Positions 17,983-26,023 of a stretch of 38,199 nucleotides of DNA are shown here, piece after piece. The DNA lies in the NCBI RefSeq assembly GCF_004341035.1, contig NZ_SLXK01000038.1, positions 1-38,199 on the forward strand. The letters are read 5' to 3'. How positions within the stretch are numbered: the first letter of the stretch is position 1; every line of letters begins with the position of its first letter. This DNA is from Scopulibacillus darangshiensis (GTDB taxonomy: Bacteria; Bacillota; Bacilli; Bacillales; Sporolactobacillaceae). The notes under the pieces are model-generated. The model had not been told where the DNA came from. It worked only from the letters and a program-made list of their open reading frames with translations, and ran no database searches. A program made the position numbers and the translations under genes.

Positions 17983-19481
17983 TTTGCGATCTCCTCTCGT
18001 TGTTCGGCTGCTTTATTTTTTATATTTTTAATGAAAGTATAGATTATAAGGGCCAATGCGCCAGCAACGAGCAGCAACTGCGGCACAGCACTGTACCATG
18101 ATGGGTAAAAGCTCAGGAGGCTGATGCTTGGCAGGGACATATCCACTTTTGACGGAATAATGCCGGCCAACTGAAGGCCATGAATGCCCGACCCGGTAAA
18201 TTTAACACACAGATAAAAGACGATCAGACTTGAAAGGACGAAAAACGGTTTCATCGGAATTCTTACACCGATTTTAATATAGATCAATGCGATGACAGCC
18301 AGTGTGCCAAGACCTAGTCCAATACCTAATAATAGATTCAGCGGTGTCATGTGCTGGACAAGCCCAATAAGAAATAGAACAGTTTCGGTTCCTTCCCGGA
18401 AGACAGCTAGAAAAGCCAGCAGGGCAAAGGAAAACATCTTTCCTGTTCCAAGGGCAGCCTCGCTTTTATCTCGGATATATTGTGTCCAGTTGCTAATATG
18501 TGATTGGCGGTGCAGCCAATAGCTGACATAAAGCAGCATGGCAGCCGCGATGACGCCCGTCCAGCCCACAATAAGAAAATTATTATCACCGAAGGAAATG
18601 GATGAAAAAACGAAGGTAACAATAAGTGCTAATATGATGCTCGCGAGTATTGCAGTACTGACACCGCCGATTATCCACTTTCTGGCTTTTGGCCGATTTG
18701 ACTTCTTAGAGAAGGAGAGAAGTGCGCCAACAACAAGCAATGCTTCTAATCCCTCCCTGATTGGGATCAATGCGGCATCCCAAATGCTGTATCCCTTTTG
18801 CGCGGCCAAGGGTTTCAAGTCATTGATCATCTGGTTTGTCAGTTTCAATGCTTTATCTGTGTTGGGCTGATTGGCTTTAAGTAAGGCTGATACAGTCACC
18901 ATATCGCGTTCAGTGCTGTCATACACGCTTTTGGATTTACTGACAACATTGCCTTCAACACTGAGCCAAGTTGATTTTACTTCAGCCATTTTTTCACTTG
19001 CTTCTTGTACGTTATTACTTTCAATCAGTGACTTTGTATTGGTTAGGAGTGCGATAAAGTCAGTAAGGCTGACGTTTTTCTTAATATTGTTGCCTGAAGC
19101 ATATCGGCCGTCGATGAATTTTTCATTCGCGGCTTTAAGGCTTTTAAGGGCGTTAACCGCTGACCCAGCCTTGTTTTGCATAAAGGAGAAGGAAACCTGC
19201 CCCATTTTCTCTTCAATATCCGCATAGGCCTCGCTCGATGACTCTCTTACACCATCCTCAATCTTATACCAGCGATCATTGAACTTCTGGTACGATGATT
19301 TGGCTTGATCAAGCTTATTTTCCCCGGCAAGCTTGATCGCTTGATCAATAAATGCCTCCGCTTTTGCCACGTCAGAGGTGGCTGTTGATGATGCTGCATA
19401 GGTGGAAACAGGGGTGGCAAGCGCTATGTAAAGTAGGGTTACTAAAGTTAGCGAAAGAGCGAACATCTTTTTTATCATCAT
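17979..19481 (-). CDS. efeU: EfeU, Ftr1-family iron permease with extracytoplasmic N-terminal domain
   Basis: A 500-residue protein. Residues 1-29 form a signal peptide; residues about 30-235 form an extracytoplasmic helical domain also seen in B. subtilis YwbL. Seven or so membrane helices follow with the two Ftr1 iron motifs REGLEALLV and REGTETVLF. It imports Fe(III) made by EfeB. It is the first gene of the operon and lies behind a strong Fur box, so it should be expressed under iron limitation. Confidence 0.93.
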   Translation of the reverse strand: MMIKKMFALSLTLVTLLYIALATPVSTYAASSTATSDVAKAEAFIDQAIKLAGENKLDQAKSSYQKFNDRWYKIEDGVRESSSEAYADIEEKMGQVSFSFMQNKAGSAVNALKSLKAANEKFIDGRYASGNNIKKNVSLTDFIALLTNTKSLIESNNVQEASEKMAEVKSTWLSVEGNVVSKSKSVYDSTERDMVTVSALLKANQPNTDKALKLTNQMINDLKPLAAQKGYSIWDAALIPIREGLEALLVVGALLSFSKKSNRPKARKWIIGGVSTAILASIILALIVTFVFSSISFGDNNFLIVGWTGVIAAAMLLYVSYWLHRQSHISNWTQYIRDKSEAALGTGKMFSFALLAFLAVFREGTETVLFLIGLVQHMTPLNLLLGIGLGLGTLAVIALIYIKIGVRIPMKPFFVLSSLIVFYLCVKFTGSGIHGLQLAGIIPSKVDMSLPSISLLSFYPSWYSAVPQLLLVAGALALIIYTFIKNIKNKAAEQREEIAN

Positions 19482-19500
19482 GGTTGACCTCCAAACATTT

Positions 19501-19525
19501 GATAATGAGAATCATTTTCATTATC
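19501..19525. promoter_or_regulatory. Fur box upstream of efeU
   Basis: GATAATGAGAATCATTTTC followed by ATTATC contains overlapping Fur half-sites (GATAATGAGAATCATT and AATCATTTTCATTATC). It lies 20-44 bases upstream of the efeU start, the right place to repress the operon. Confidence 0.88.
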
Positions 19526-19610
19526 GGTTAGGGACGAGCTATTGTCAATTAGTTTTCGGATATTTCTTTAAAAAAGGAGCGTCAATAAAAAGTGCGGGTT
19601 AATCTTGACT

Positions 19611-19634
19611 AATGATAATGACAATGTCATCAAT
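19611..19634. promoter_or_regulatory. Possible second Fur-like site
   Basis: AATGATAATGACAATGTCATC has partial Fur half-sites and lies 63 bases before the divergent DUF975 gene. It is weaker than the efeU box and may be only an AT-rich coincidence. Confidence 0.35.
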
Positions 19635-19696
19635 TAAACTTAGAAAGTCATAAGCTAAAAAAGAGAGAAGTATGATTTTTGGAGGGGGAATAACGA

Positions 19697-20350
19697 TTGC
19701 GAGTCAGGGATATAAAAAGGGATGCGAGAGCGGCATTAAAAGGCCAGTGGGGCTTTGCCGTTTTGGTGTCATTTTTGGCGCTTTTTATTTACTCCGCGGT
19801 GCCTATTGTTATTGAAAGCATAATAAGCGGAGGGTTTTGGGATTTTATTTATGATGAGACGGCTTTATCGGCAGCCTTAGGTTACATTTTACCGATTTTC
19901 CTGTTTCCGATTTTAATGGGCCATTATTGGGTGTATCTGAGCATGGTACGGAGGGAAAATGTTGAAGTGAAAGGTATATTTAAGCCATTTACAACATCGC
20001 TGCAATACTGGAAGTCAGTCGGTGTTTCTTTTTTGGTTAACATATATATCATGCTTTGGATGTTGTTATTCATCATACCCGGTATTATTAAGGGCATTGC
20101 TTATTCTCAGGTATATTTCATTTTGAAGGATCACCCTGATATACAAGTCAATGATGCGGTTACCATGAGCAGAAGGATGATGGATGGCTATAAAGGCAAG
20201 TATTTTCTCATGCAGTTAAGTTTTATCGGCTGGTGGATATTATCCATATTAACACTTGGCATTGGTCTATTTTGGCTGGTACCATATATTATGGCATCAA
20301 CCGCCAGTTTCTATGAAAATCTTAAGCTAGAATCGGAAAAAGAGATTTAG
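19697..20350 (+). CDS. DUF975 integral membrane protein
   Basis: A 217-residue membrane protein with about five helices. The start RVRDIKRDARAALKGQWGFAVLVSF, the middle IIPGIIKGIAYSQVYFILKDHPDIQVNDAVTMSRRMMDGYKGKYF and the end LVPYIMASTASFYENLK are typical of the DUF975 family, whose function is unknown. The start is TTG at 19697 with GGAGGGGG nine bases upstream. It is divergent from efeU and may share the regulatory region with it; a weak Fur-like site lies upstream. Confidence 0.85.
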   Translation: MRVRDIKRDARAALKGQWGFAVLVSFLALFIYSAVPIVIESIISGGFWDFIYDETALSAALGYILPIFLFPILMGHYWVYLSMVRRENVEVKGIFKPFTTSLQYWKSVGVSFLVNIYIMLWMLLFIIPGIIKGIAYSQVYFILKDHPDIQVNDAVTMSRRMMDGYKGKYFLMQLSFIGWWILSILTLGIGLFWLVPYIMASTASFYENLKLESEKEI

Positions 20351-20366
20351 GATTAAGTCTTGCTAA

Positions 20367-20415
20367 CCACAATATATTGTGGTAACTTGAGAGAAGTATT
20401 ATCAATATATGGTGT
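20367..20415 (+). promoter_or_regulatory. Two NrdR boxes and promoter of the nrd operon
   Basis: CCACAATATATTGTGG (20367-20382) and TATCAATATATGGTGT (20400-20415) each fit the NrdR-box consensus acaCwAtATaTwGtgt closely; their starts are 33 bases apart, about three helix turns, as usual for paired NrdR boxes. A TATAAT at 20424-20429 would be the -10, with the second box covering the -35 region. NrdR is the ATP/dATP-sensing repressor of ribonucleotide reductase genes. Confidence 0.75.
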
Positions 20416-20443
20416 TTTGCAAATATAATATTGATCGCGAATA

Positions 20444-20610
20444 AAGGTGTCCATTTTGGACTTAATAGGGAATCCGGTAGAAAGCCGGAACTGTCCCCGC
20501 AACTGTAAATGTGGACGAAATGAGAGGACCACTGTACAGATTTCCGCTGTCAGGCGACTGTATGGGAAGGCTCAGAGTAGATGGAAGCATAAGTCAGTAG
20601 ACCTGCCTTT
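20444..20610 (+). promoter_or_regulatory. Adenosylcobalamin riboswitch upstream of nrdE
   Basis: Conserved cobalamin-riboswitch parts appear in order: TTAATAGGGAATCCGGT, GAAAGCCGGAACTGTCCCCG, CAACTGTAAATG, CAGGCGACTGTATGGGAAGG and the B12 box AAGTCAGTAGACCTGCC at 20591-20607. It lies between the nrd promoter and nrdE and is followed by a terminator, so AdoCbl should switch off this B12-independent reductase. Confidence 0.93.
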
Positions 20611-20697
20611 TTTTCGCAGTTTTCTATTCTTCGGGGGTTGAGAGATGGAAACGGCACGGCAGAACTTTTTGCTGTCTTCAGTCACTCGTGTCGTTTT

Positions 20698-20726
20698 TAG
20701 CTCATCCTCGAAGGATGAGCTTTTTC
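20698..20726 (+). terminator. Attenuator terminator of the cobalamin riboswitch
   Basis: AGCTCATCCT and AGGATGAGCT form a perfect stem around a CGA-type loop, followed by TTTTC, just before the nrdE RBS (AAGGGAGG at 20732). It fits a transcription-termination expression platform. I did not work out the competing antiterminator. Confidence 0.85.
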
Positions 20727-20747
20727 TAATTAAGGGAGGCATTTCGC

Positions 20748-22982
20748 GTGACAACACTTTCACCTTCACAAGACTTTATATCAGATGTTCTAAGCCAATT
20801 AAAAGCAGCTTATCCGGGACAAGACATGGAGGAAGTTATTGAAAAAACAGAAAACCAGCTTCGGCACCATTCATCCGCAGAGGAAAAGGATTTTGTCCAC
20901 ATGCTGCTGCTTAATATACTGGAAAGGGTATCTATTGAGGAACCTGACTGGACTTTTTCGGCGGCCTTTGTCTGGCTGAAAGCTCTTTATTCCGAAGCCG
21001 CACATCACCGCGGGACTTCACCAGAAAAAGGCTACAGGAAATTTTATGATTTGATTGTTGCACTTTCGAAAATAGGCATCTACAGCAAGGAAATTCTAGC
21101 TTCTTATACAAAAGAGGAGATTGACGATCTTGGGGCTAATATTACTCCAGAGAGAGATTTATTATTTACATACATAGGCTTGCGGACATTAAGTGATAGG
21201 TATTTGGCGACATCACATAGCGGCGATTTATATGAGCTGCCCCAAGAGAGGTTCATGATCATCGCGATGACCCTAATGAAAAATGAGCCATATGACAAAA
21301 GGCTCTCCCTTGTCAAAGAAGCGTATTGGGCGCTGTCCAACTTGTATATGACCGTAGCAACACCTACCCTGGCCAATGCAGGAAAGTCTTATGGCCAATT
21401 AAGCTCTTGTTTTATTGATACGGTGGATGACAGCTTGCGCGGGATTTTTGATTCCAACACTGATATTGCGACATTGTCGAAAAACGGCGGGGGAATTGGC
21501 GTCTATTTGGGTAAGATCCGCTCAAGAGGGGCAATGATCAAAGGATTTAAAGGGGTATCCTCAGGCATTCTGCCCTGGATGAAGCAATTGAATAATACTG
21601 CTGTTTCCGTCGATCAACTCGGTCAGCGCCAGGGAGCTATAGCCGTTTATCTTGATTGCTGGCATAAGGATATTTTTCATTTCCTGGATGCTAAGCTTAA
21701 TAACGGTGATGAGCGTTATCGCACACATGATTTATTTACGGGTGTCTCAATCCCGGATCTTTTTATGGAAAAGGTTAAAGCAAGAGAGGCATGGTACCTT
21801 TTTGATCCTCATGAGGTAAGGCAGGTCATGGGCTTTTCACTTGAAGACTTCTATGATGAGGCACAAGGTGCGGGAAGTTTCAGAGAAAAATATATGGCTT
21901 GCGCGGCGAATCCGCTGCTGTCAAAGGAAGAGGTGCCTGCCATTGATATTTTCAAACGGATCTTACGGTCGCAGCTTGAAACAGGAACACCGTACATGTT
22001 TTACCGCGATACGGCGAACCGCTCGAATCCTAACAAACATCAAGGGATGATCTATGCAAGCAACCTTTGTACGGAAATCATGCAAAACATGTCATCCACA
22101 ACTGTTATTGAGGAAGAAATTGAAGACGGGACGATTCATGTTACGAAAAAGCCGGGTGATTTCGTTGTCTGTAATCTATCATCTATTTCCTTGGCTCGTG
22201 CGGTGCGGGCTGGTGTGCTTGAGCGCTTAGTTCCGATTCAAATGAGAATGCTGGATAACGTGATTGATATCAATGACATTGAGGTCAAGCAGGCTTCAAT
22301 GACTAATAAAAAATACCGGGCCGTCGGACTTGGCACCTTTGGCTGGCACCATTTGCTGGCATTAAAAGAGATAAGCTGGGAAAGCGATGAAGCCGTGAAC
22401 TATGCTGATGAACTCTATGAATCCATCAATTACTTGGTTATAAAAGCAAGCATGGAACTGGCAAAAGAAAAGGGGGCTTACCCATTATTTTCGGGTTCAG
22501 ACTGGTCTACCGGCGCTTATTTTGATAATCATGGCTATGATTCTGCCAATTGGAAGGCGTTAAGAGAGGATGTCAGAAGCTATGGCATGCGCAATGGTTA
22601 TCTCATGGCAGTGGCACCGAATTCATCGACAGCGATCATTGCCGGATCAACAGCCTCAATCGACCCGATTTTCAGCAAGTCATATTCCGAGGAAAAAAAG
22701 AATTATAAGATCCCGGTTACTGCACCGGATTTAACGCCGCAAACGACGTGGTATTATAAATCGGCCTTCCATATTGATCAAACGTGGAGCATCCGGCAAA
22801 ATGCCGCACGTCAGCGTCATGTCGACCAATCAATTTCTTTTAACCTCTATGTACAACATAATATTAAGGCCAAGGCGCTGTTGGATATGCATCTTTCAGC
22901 ATGGCAAAATGGTCTAAAAACAACCTATTACACGAGGTCAACCTCTGTAGAAATAGAAGATTGCGAGAGCTGTGAAAGTTAA
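20748..22982 (+). CDS. nrdE: Class I ribonucleoside-diphosphate reductase, alpha subunit
   Basis: A 744-residue catalytic subunit that reduces ribonucleotides to deoxyribonucleotides. Visible marks are SSCFIDTVDDSL (first active-site Cys), SKNGGGIGVYLGKIRS, the NLCTEIM motif with the thiyl-radical Cys, VAPNSSTAIIAGSTASIDP, two C-terminal Tyr in WYYKSAF, and the C-terminal redox pair CESC. No clear ATP-cone is seen at the N-terminus, as in NrdE. The GTG start has AAGGGAGG eight bases upstream. Neither nrdI nor nrdH is adjacent, so the split between Ia and Ib is uncertain. Control is by NrdR boxes and an AdoCbl riboswitch. Confidence 0.92.
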   Translation: MTTLSPSQDFISDVLSQLKAAYPGQDMEEVIEKTENQLRHHSSAEEKDFVHMLLLNILERVSIEEPDWTFSAAFVWLKALYSEAAHHRGTSPEKGYRKFYDLIVALSKIGIYSKEILASYTKEEIDDLGANITPERDLLFTYIGLRTLSDRYLATSHSGDLYELPQERFMIIAMTLMKNEPYDKRLSLVKEAYWALSNLYMTVATPTLANAGKSYGQLSSCFIDTVDDSLRGIFDSNTDIATLSKNGGGIGVYLGKIRSRGAMIKGFKGVSSGILPWMKQLNNTAVSVDQLGQRQGAIAVYLDCWHKDIFHFLDAKLNNGDERYRTHDLFTGVSIPDLFMEKVKAREAWYLFDPHEVRQVMGFSLEDFYDEAQGAGSFREKYMACAANPLLSKEEVPAIDIFKRILRSQLETGTPYMFYRDTANRSNPNKHQGMIYASNLCTEIMQNMSSTTVIEEEIEDGTIHVTKKPGDFVVCNLSSISLARAVRAGVLERLVPIQMRMLDNVIDINDIEVKQASMTNKKYRAVGLGTFGWHHLLALKEISWESDEAVNYADELYESINYLVIKASMELAKEKGAYPLFSGSDWSTGAYFDNHGYDSANWKALREDVRSYGMRNGYLMAVAPNSSTAIIAGSTASIDPIFSKSYSEEKKNYKIPVTAPDLTPQTTWYYKSAFHIDQTWSIRQNAARQRHVDQSISFNLYVQHNIKAKALLDMHLSAWQNGLKTTYYTRSTSVEIEDCESCES

Positions 22983-22990
22983 AGGATGAA

Positions 22991-23128
22991 TCAAAAAGTC
23001 CGGGAAGAATAGCTGTCGAATCTCTTTGTTGGCTTGTTTTTCCGCTGCTCACGTATCATTTATATACGTTCCGCGGCTCAAAACTTCGCCGCCTGGACAT
23101 TCTCGGCTCTTTTTGTCCTCCTTTTTGA
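22991..23128 (+). repeat. Palindromic element between nrdE and nrdF, family R2
   Basis: A 138-base element starting TCAAAAAGTCCGGGA and ending TCCTCCTTTTTGA, so its own ends are imperfect inverted repeats; inside, ACGTATC and GATATACGT-like arms and GGCGGCG-type words suggest hairpins. Its first 25 bases recur inverted at 24220-24244 with one mismatch. It separates two genes that are normally adjacent. No transposase is present. Confidence 0.75.
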
Positions 23129-23156
23129 ATAAAATTATAAGTAGGTGAGAGTACTG

Positions 23157-24203
23157 ATGACAAAATTAGAACAGCGAAAATTATATGACCCCAAGGCCCC
23201 GAATGCATCAACGGGAATCATCAATGGCCAAAGCTCGAATGTATTGAATTGGGATGATACCCGGTTTAAATGGGCGTACAGCCTTTATAAAACAATGCTT
23301 GCCAACTTTTGGACACCATTCGAGATCAATATGTCGAATGATATCAAACAATATAAAAGCAGTCTTTCAGATAAAGAGAGGGATACGTTTAATAAGGTTA
23401 TTGGCTTGCTTGCGTTTCTTGACTCTGTCCAAACCGATTACTCTCATAGAATAGCGGAATATCTGACAGATTCAAGCTTGTCAGCACTTATGACAGTCTT
23501 ATCGTTCCAAGAGGTTGTTCATAATCAGAGTTATTCGTATGTGCTGTCCAGTGTAACAACAAAGCAAAAACAGGATGAGATCTTTGAATATTGGAAGCAT
23601 GATCCCGTTCTAAGGGAAAGAAATGATTTTATTGTTGCGGGCTATCAGGAGTTTGTCGACAACCCAAATCCAGAGACATTTCTCAAATCAATCGTCTATG
23701 ATGTCATTCTTGAGGGCTTGAATTTCTATTCAGGATTTGCCTTCTTTTACAATCTGGCAAGAAATCAAAAAATGGTCGGCACATCGACAATGATTAATTA
23801 TATTAATCGTGACGAGCACCAGCATGTCAGGTTGTTTACAGAGATTTTTAAGGAAACCCTAAAAGAGAATCCCCATCTTAATACTGAGGAATTAAAAGGG
23901 TTTGCCGTTCAAAGCTTTCGGCAAGCTGCGGAGCTTGAAATCAACTGGGGGCGTTATATTATTGGGGACGATATACAGGGGATCGGGAGCGCTGAGCTCG
24001 CGGATTATATTAAATTCATGGCTAATATTCAAATGAAAAAGCTCGGTTACCAAGAAAAACCATTCCCTGAAGCGCCGGCAAAGAATCCTTTGCGCTGGAT
24101 CAAGGCCTATCAAGATGTTAATATGGGAAAGAGTGATTTCTTTGAACAAAAATCCCGCCAATATACCAAAGTGACAGATGATAACGGCTTTGACGAGCTT
24201 TAA
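23157..24203 (+). CDS. nrdF: Class I ribonucleoside-diphosphate reductase, beta (radical) subunit
   Basis: A 348-residue ferritin-like protein that makes the radical for NrdE. The dimetal ligands are readable: Asp in AFLDSVQTDYSHR, Glu and His in SFQEVVHNQSY, Glu in VILEGLNFY, and Glu and His in RDEHQHVRLF. The Tyr in EVVHNQSY occupies the radical-tyrosine position (E. coli Y122). I use ATG 23157, eight bases after GGTGAG, rather than GTG 23145. It is downstream of nrdE with a repeat element inserted between them. The metal cofactor (Fe or Mn) cannot be told from sequence. Confidence 0.93.
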   Translation: MTKLEQRKLYDPKAPNASTGIINGQSSNVLNWDDTRFKWAYSLYKTMLANFWTPFEINMSNDIKQYKSSLSDKERDTFNKVIGLLAFLDSVQTDYSHRIAEYLTDSSLSALMTVLSFQEVVHNQSYSYVLSSVTTKQKQDEIFEYWKHDPVLRERNDFIVAGYQEFVDNPNPETFLKSIVYDVILEGLNFYSGFAFFYNLARNQKMVGTSTMINYINRDEHQHVRLFTEIFKETLKENPHLNTEELKGFAVQSFRQAAELEINWGRYIIGDDIQGIGSAELADYIKFMANIQMKKLGYQEKPFPEAPAKNPLRWIKAYQDVNMGKSDFFEQKSRQYTKVTDDNGFDEL

Positions 24204-24219
24204 AATATAACACAGGGAA

Positions 24220-24244
24220 CAGCTATTTTTCCCGGACTTTTTGA
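24220..24244 (-). repeat. Inverted end fragment of the R2 element
   Basis: Reverse complement reads TCAAAAAGTCCGGGAAAA then ATAGCTG, 24 of 25 bases identical with 22991-23015. It lies 17 bases after the nrdF stop, so nrdF is bracketed by inverted copies of the same end. Confidence 0.8.
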
Positions 24245-24351
24245 ACAACCTCTATAAAGAATTGTATGAAAACTTTCACATAATTAATGATGTCTTATCC
24301 TAATTCGTTGTACAATAGAATCAGCCCATTTAAAAAGGAGTTCGAGGATTT

Positions 24352-25014
24352 ATGCCGATGTGGTTGAGAAAGGGACTTGTAGGTTTAGTTGCCGTACTAA
24401 CCTTCGGAATGATCGTCCCGACGTCATATATCCATACCGAAACAAAACCTTCAAGAGAAAGCATCCAAGAGCCTGGCAGCGACATTCCACCGCTTAAAGT
24501 AACTGAGGAATTGTCCAATACCGAGACCGAGTCCCGAAATGAAGAGGCTGATGATGATGATCTGTCTTGGCGTGATATCGCGGGTTCTTTTTATGCGAAG
24601 GACGAGCTTATGCCTGCGCTGCAATCCTTTGCCATGAAAGAGGCTGAGATGCAAGGTATGCAAAAGTTCGGCTCTGTCATATCAAGTCAAATCGGCGATG
24701 CCTATCAGAGCGATATAGTTCCTAAATTTGGGGAAGCGGTCACCGCAGCCGCTAATAAGGCAAATGTGGATGTACTTAGGAATTTAGAAGTGAGCCGCGA
24801 TCCCGCCTCAGGCTTGGGTGAACGGATTCTGCACCTTTATGACGGCAATACCGGCAAGGAACTGATCAAATTTCATGTTAGACGGGATCACCCGCCTCTT
24901 GATGGCTATTGGTTTAATTTTCATTACCATACTCATGAAGACGGCTTTCAATCTCACCACGAACTCGGCAAAATCTATTGGGATAAAAACACACCGCCGC
25001 ATTGGATGGCGTAA
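24352..25014 (+). CDS. ypjP: YpjP-family protein
   Basis: A 220-residue protein with one N-terminal hydrophobic segment (residues 5-25), an acidic linker (about 40-78) and a C-terminal domain with HLYDGNTGKELIKFHVRRDHPPLDGYWFNFHYHTHEDGF and a final GKIYWDKNTPPHWM. That C-terminal block is the hallmark of B. subtilis YpjP, whose function is unknown; the many His residues (FHYHTHEDGFQSHHELG) could bind metal. AAAAAGGAG precedes the ATG and a terminator follows. Confidence 0.85.
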   Translation: MPMWLRKGLVGLVAVLTFGMIVPTSYIHTETKPSRESIQEPGSDIPPLKVTEELSNTETESRNEEADDDDLSWRDIAGSFYAKDELMPALQSFAMKEAEMQGMQKFGSVISSQIGDAYQSDIVPKFGEAVTAAANKANVDVLRNLEVSRDPASGLGERILHLYDGNTGKELIKFHVRRDHPPLDGYWFNFHYHTHEDGFQSHHELGKIYWDKNTPPHWMA

Positions 25015-25027
25015 AGAAGCAAAGTGG

Positions 25028-25064
25028 AAAGACATCGACCACATCTATGGCCGATGTCTTCTTT
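25028..25064 (+). terminator. Terminator after ypjP
   Basis: AAAGACATCG pairs with CGATGTCTTCTTT, followed by AATG; 13 bases after the stop codon. It also separates ypjP from the convergent coat-like gene. Confidence 0.8.
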
Positions 25065-25080
25065 AATGTGGTCATCATTC

Positions 25081-25533
25081 TCAACTCTCCTCTTCATCAT
25101 CGAAGACATCATCCAACATATGATCAATATCATCGACATCGTTGAAGACCTCTGATTCATCGCTTTCAGATATGTCGCCGTCTTGTTCATCATCATCTTC
25201 ATCGTCTTCTTCGTATTCAAGATCATCGATGCTAAAAATATCTTCGGCATCTAATACTTCTTGCATTTTGTCCGCCATCAATTCTTTTATCCATTTGTTA
25301 TTATCTAAGTCAGACGCGCTGCTTGTATCAAAGTGGGAACCGTCATTTACAAGCGATCTTATCCCATCTATCTGATTATTATCTCCGCTAATGGAACCGA
25401 ATCCTTGTGTATGTTTTTTAAAGTTTTGAAATCCCGTAGGAAAGTTATTCCCCACATTCACACAAGAGGCCCCTTCGACAGTATGAATATTTAACGTATT
25501 GATCACAAAGTTTTGATCAAAATTTGGCCGCAT
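25081..25533 (-). CDS. GerP-like small protein family member with acidic tail
   Basis: A 150-residue protein. Residues about 10-60 hold a diverged copy of the core shared by eight other genes here: GASCVNVGNNF, then GFQNFKKHTQGFGSISGDNN. The Trp, the SH pair and the last Asp block are lost. The C-terminal half is extremely acidic (about residues 110-150, runs of Asp and Glu). The start at 25533 has AAAGGAGG seven bases upstream; an earlier in-frame start at 25590 overlaps the gene before it. It follows the next family member and probably shares its SigK-type promoter. A spore coat or interspace role is inferred only. Confidence 0.65.
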   Translation of the reverse strand: MRPNFDQNFVINTLNIHTVEGASCVNVGNNFPTGFQNFKKHTQGFGSISGDNNQIDGIRSLVNDGSHFDTSSASDLDNNKWIKELMADKMQEVLDAEDIFSIDDLEYEEDDEDDDEQDGDISESDESEVFNDVDDIDHMLDDVFDDEEES

Positions 25534-25586
25534 AAAAGCCTCCTTTCCCGAGTCGCTTGAAGGATCGGCTGGCGCTGTTCGGATGG

Positions 25587-25784
25587 TCATGAGTTGTTAT
25601 GATCCAAGCGCTTGACAACGCCTTGTTCACCATTCATGAATTCATTTTTATTTCCAATTAATGACCCAAATCCATCGTTCACTTTCTTCACGTTTCGCCA
25701 CCCCATTGGCGTATTATCCCCGGAAAAAATAGCAGAGCTTTGCTTAACTTCCGCCACCTTTATGTTTTTAACATGCATTTTCAT
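25587..25784 (-). CDS. GerP-like small protein, short diverged member
   Basis: A 65-residue protein with the family core in reduced form: SSAIFSGDNTPMGWRNVKKVNDGFGSLIGNKN. The GW, the Lys-x-Asn pair and the GFGSLxGxxN segment are kept, while the SH pair and the final Asp motif are absent. The ATG at 25784 is seven bases after AAAGGAGG, a strong RBS that rules out the longer frame to 25850. A consensus SigK promoter lies about 100 bases upstream. It is probably transcribed with the acidic-tail gene that follows. Confidence 0.65.
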   Translation of the reverse strand: MKMHVKNIKVAEVKQSSAIFSGDNTPMGWRNVKKVNDGFGSLIGNKNEFMNGEQGVVKRLDHNNS

Positions 25785-25881
25785 CGGAAGTCCTCCTTTT
25801 CCACTAAAAAGGCCTGATATAAGTATTTTTATTCGATTTGGTTTATACATATTCTTTGAACTAAAGTCCGCTTTAGGATAT

Positions 25882-25909
25882 TAGCCTATGTTATTCCCAT
25901 GAAAAAGGT
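25882..25909 (-). promoter_or_regulatory. SigK-type promoter for the 25784 gene pair
   Basis: Minus strand: -35 AC (25909-25908), 17 bases, then CATAGGCTA (25890-25882), a full match to CATAnnnTA. The word GAATAACATAG and the following CTA are shared with the promoter at 34486-34513. Confidence 0.75.
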
Positions 25910-25936
25910 GAAAAAGGACAGTTTCCGAGTTTAAGC

Positions 25937-25963
25937 ACTTTTTTCCCCCATAAGCATATTATG
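25937..25963 (+). promoter_or_regulatory. SigK-like promoter for the Hsp20-like gene
   Basis: AC at 25937-25938, 16 bases, then CATATTATG, one base away from CATAnnnTA. It is divergent from the promoter at 25882-25909 and 60 bases upstream of the Hsp20-like start. Confidence 0.55.
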
Positions 25964-26023
25964 ATTTGAGATATATAGGCTCACCCCTTGATAAAGATAT
26001 GTAAGTGAATAGGAGGGATTTTC

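Noticed and set aside
22864-23052. Short ORF on the minus strand over the nrdE end and the R2 element
   Set aside because: It is created by the repeat element and the nrdE antisense strand; no RBS or family.
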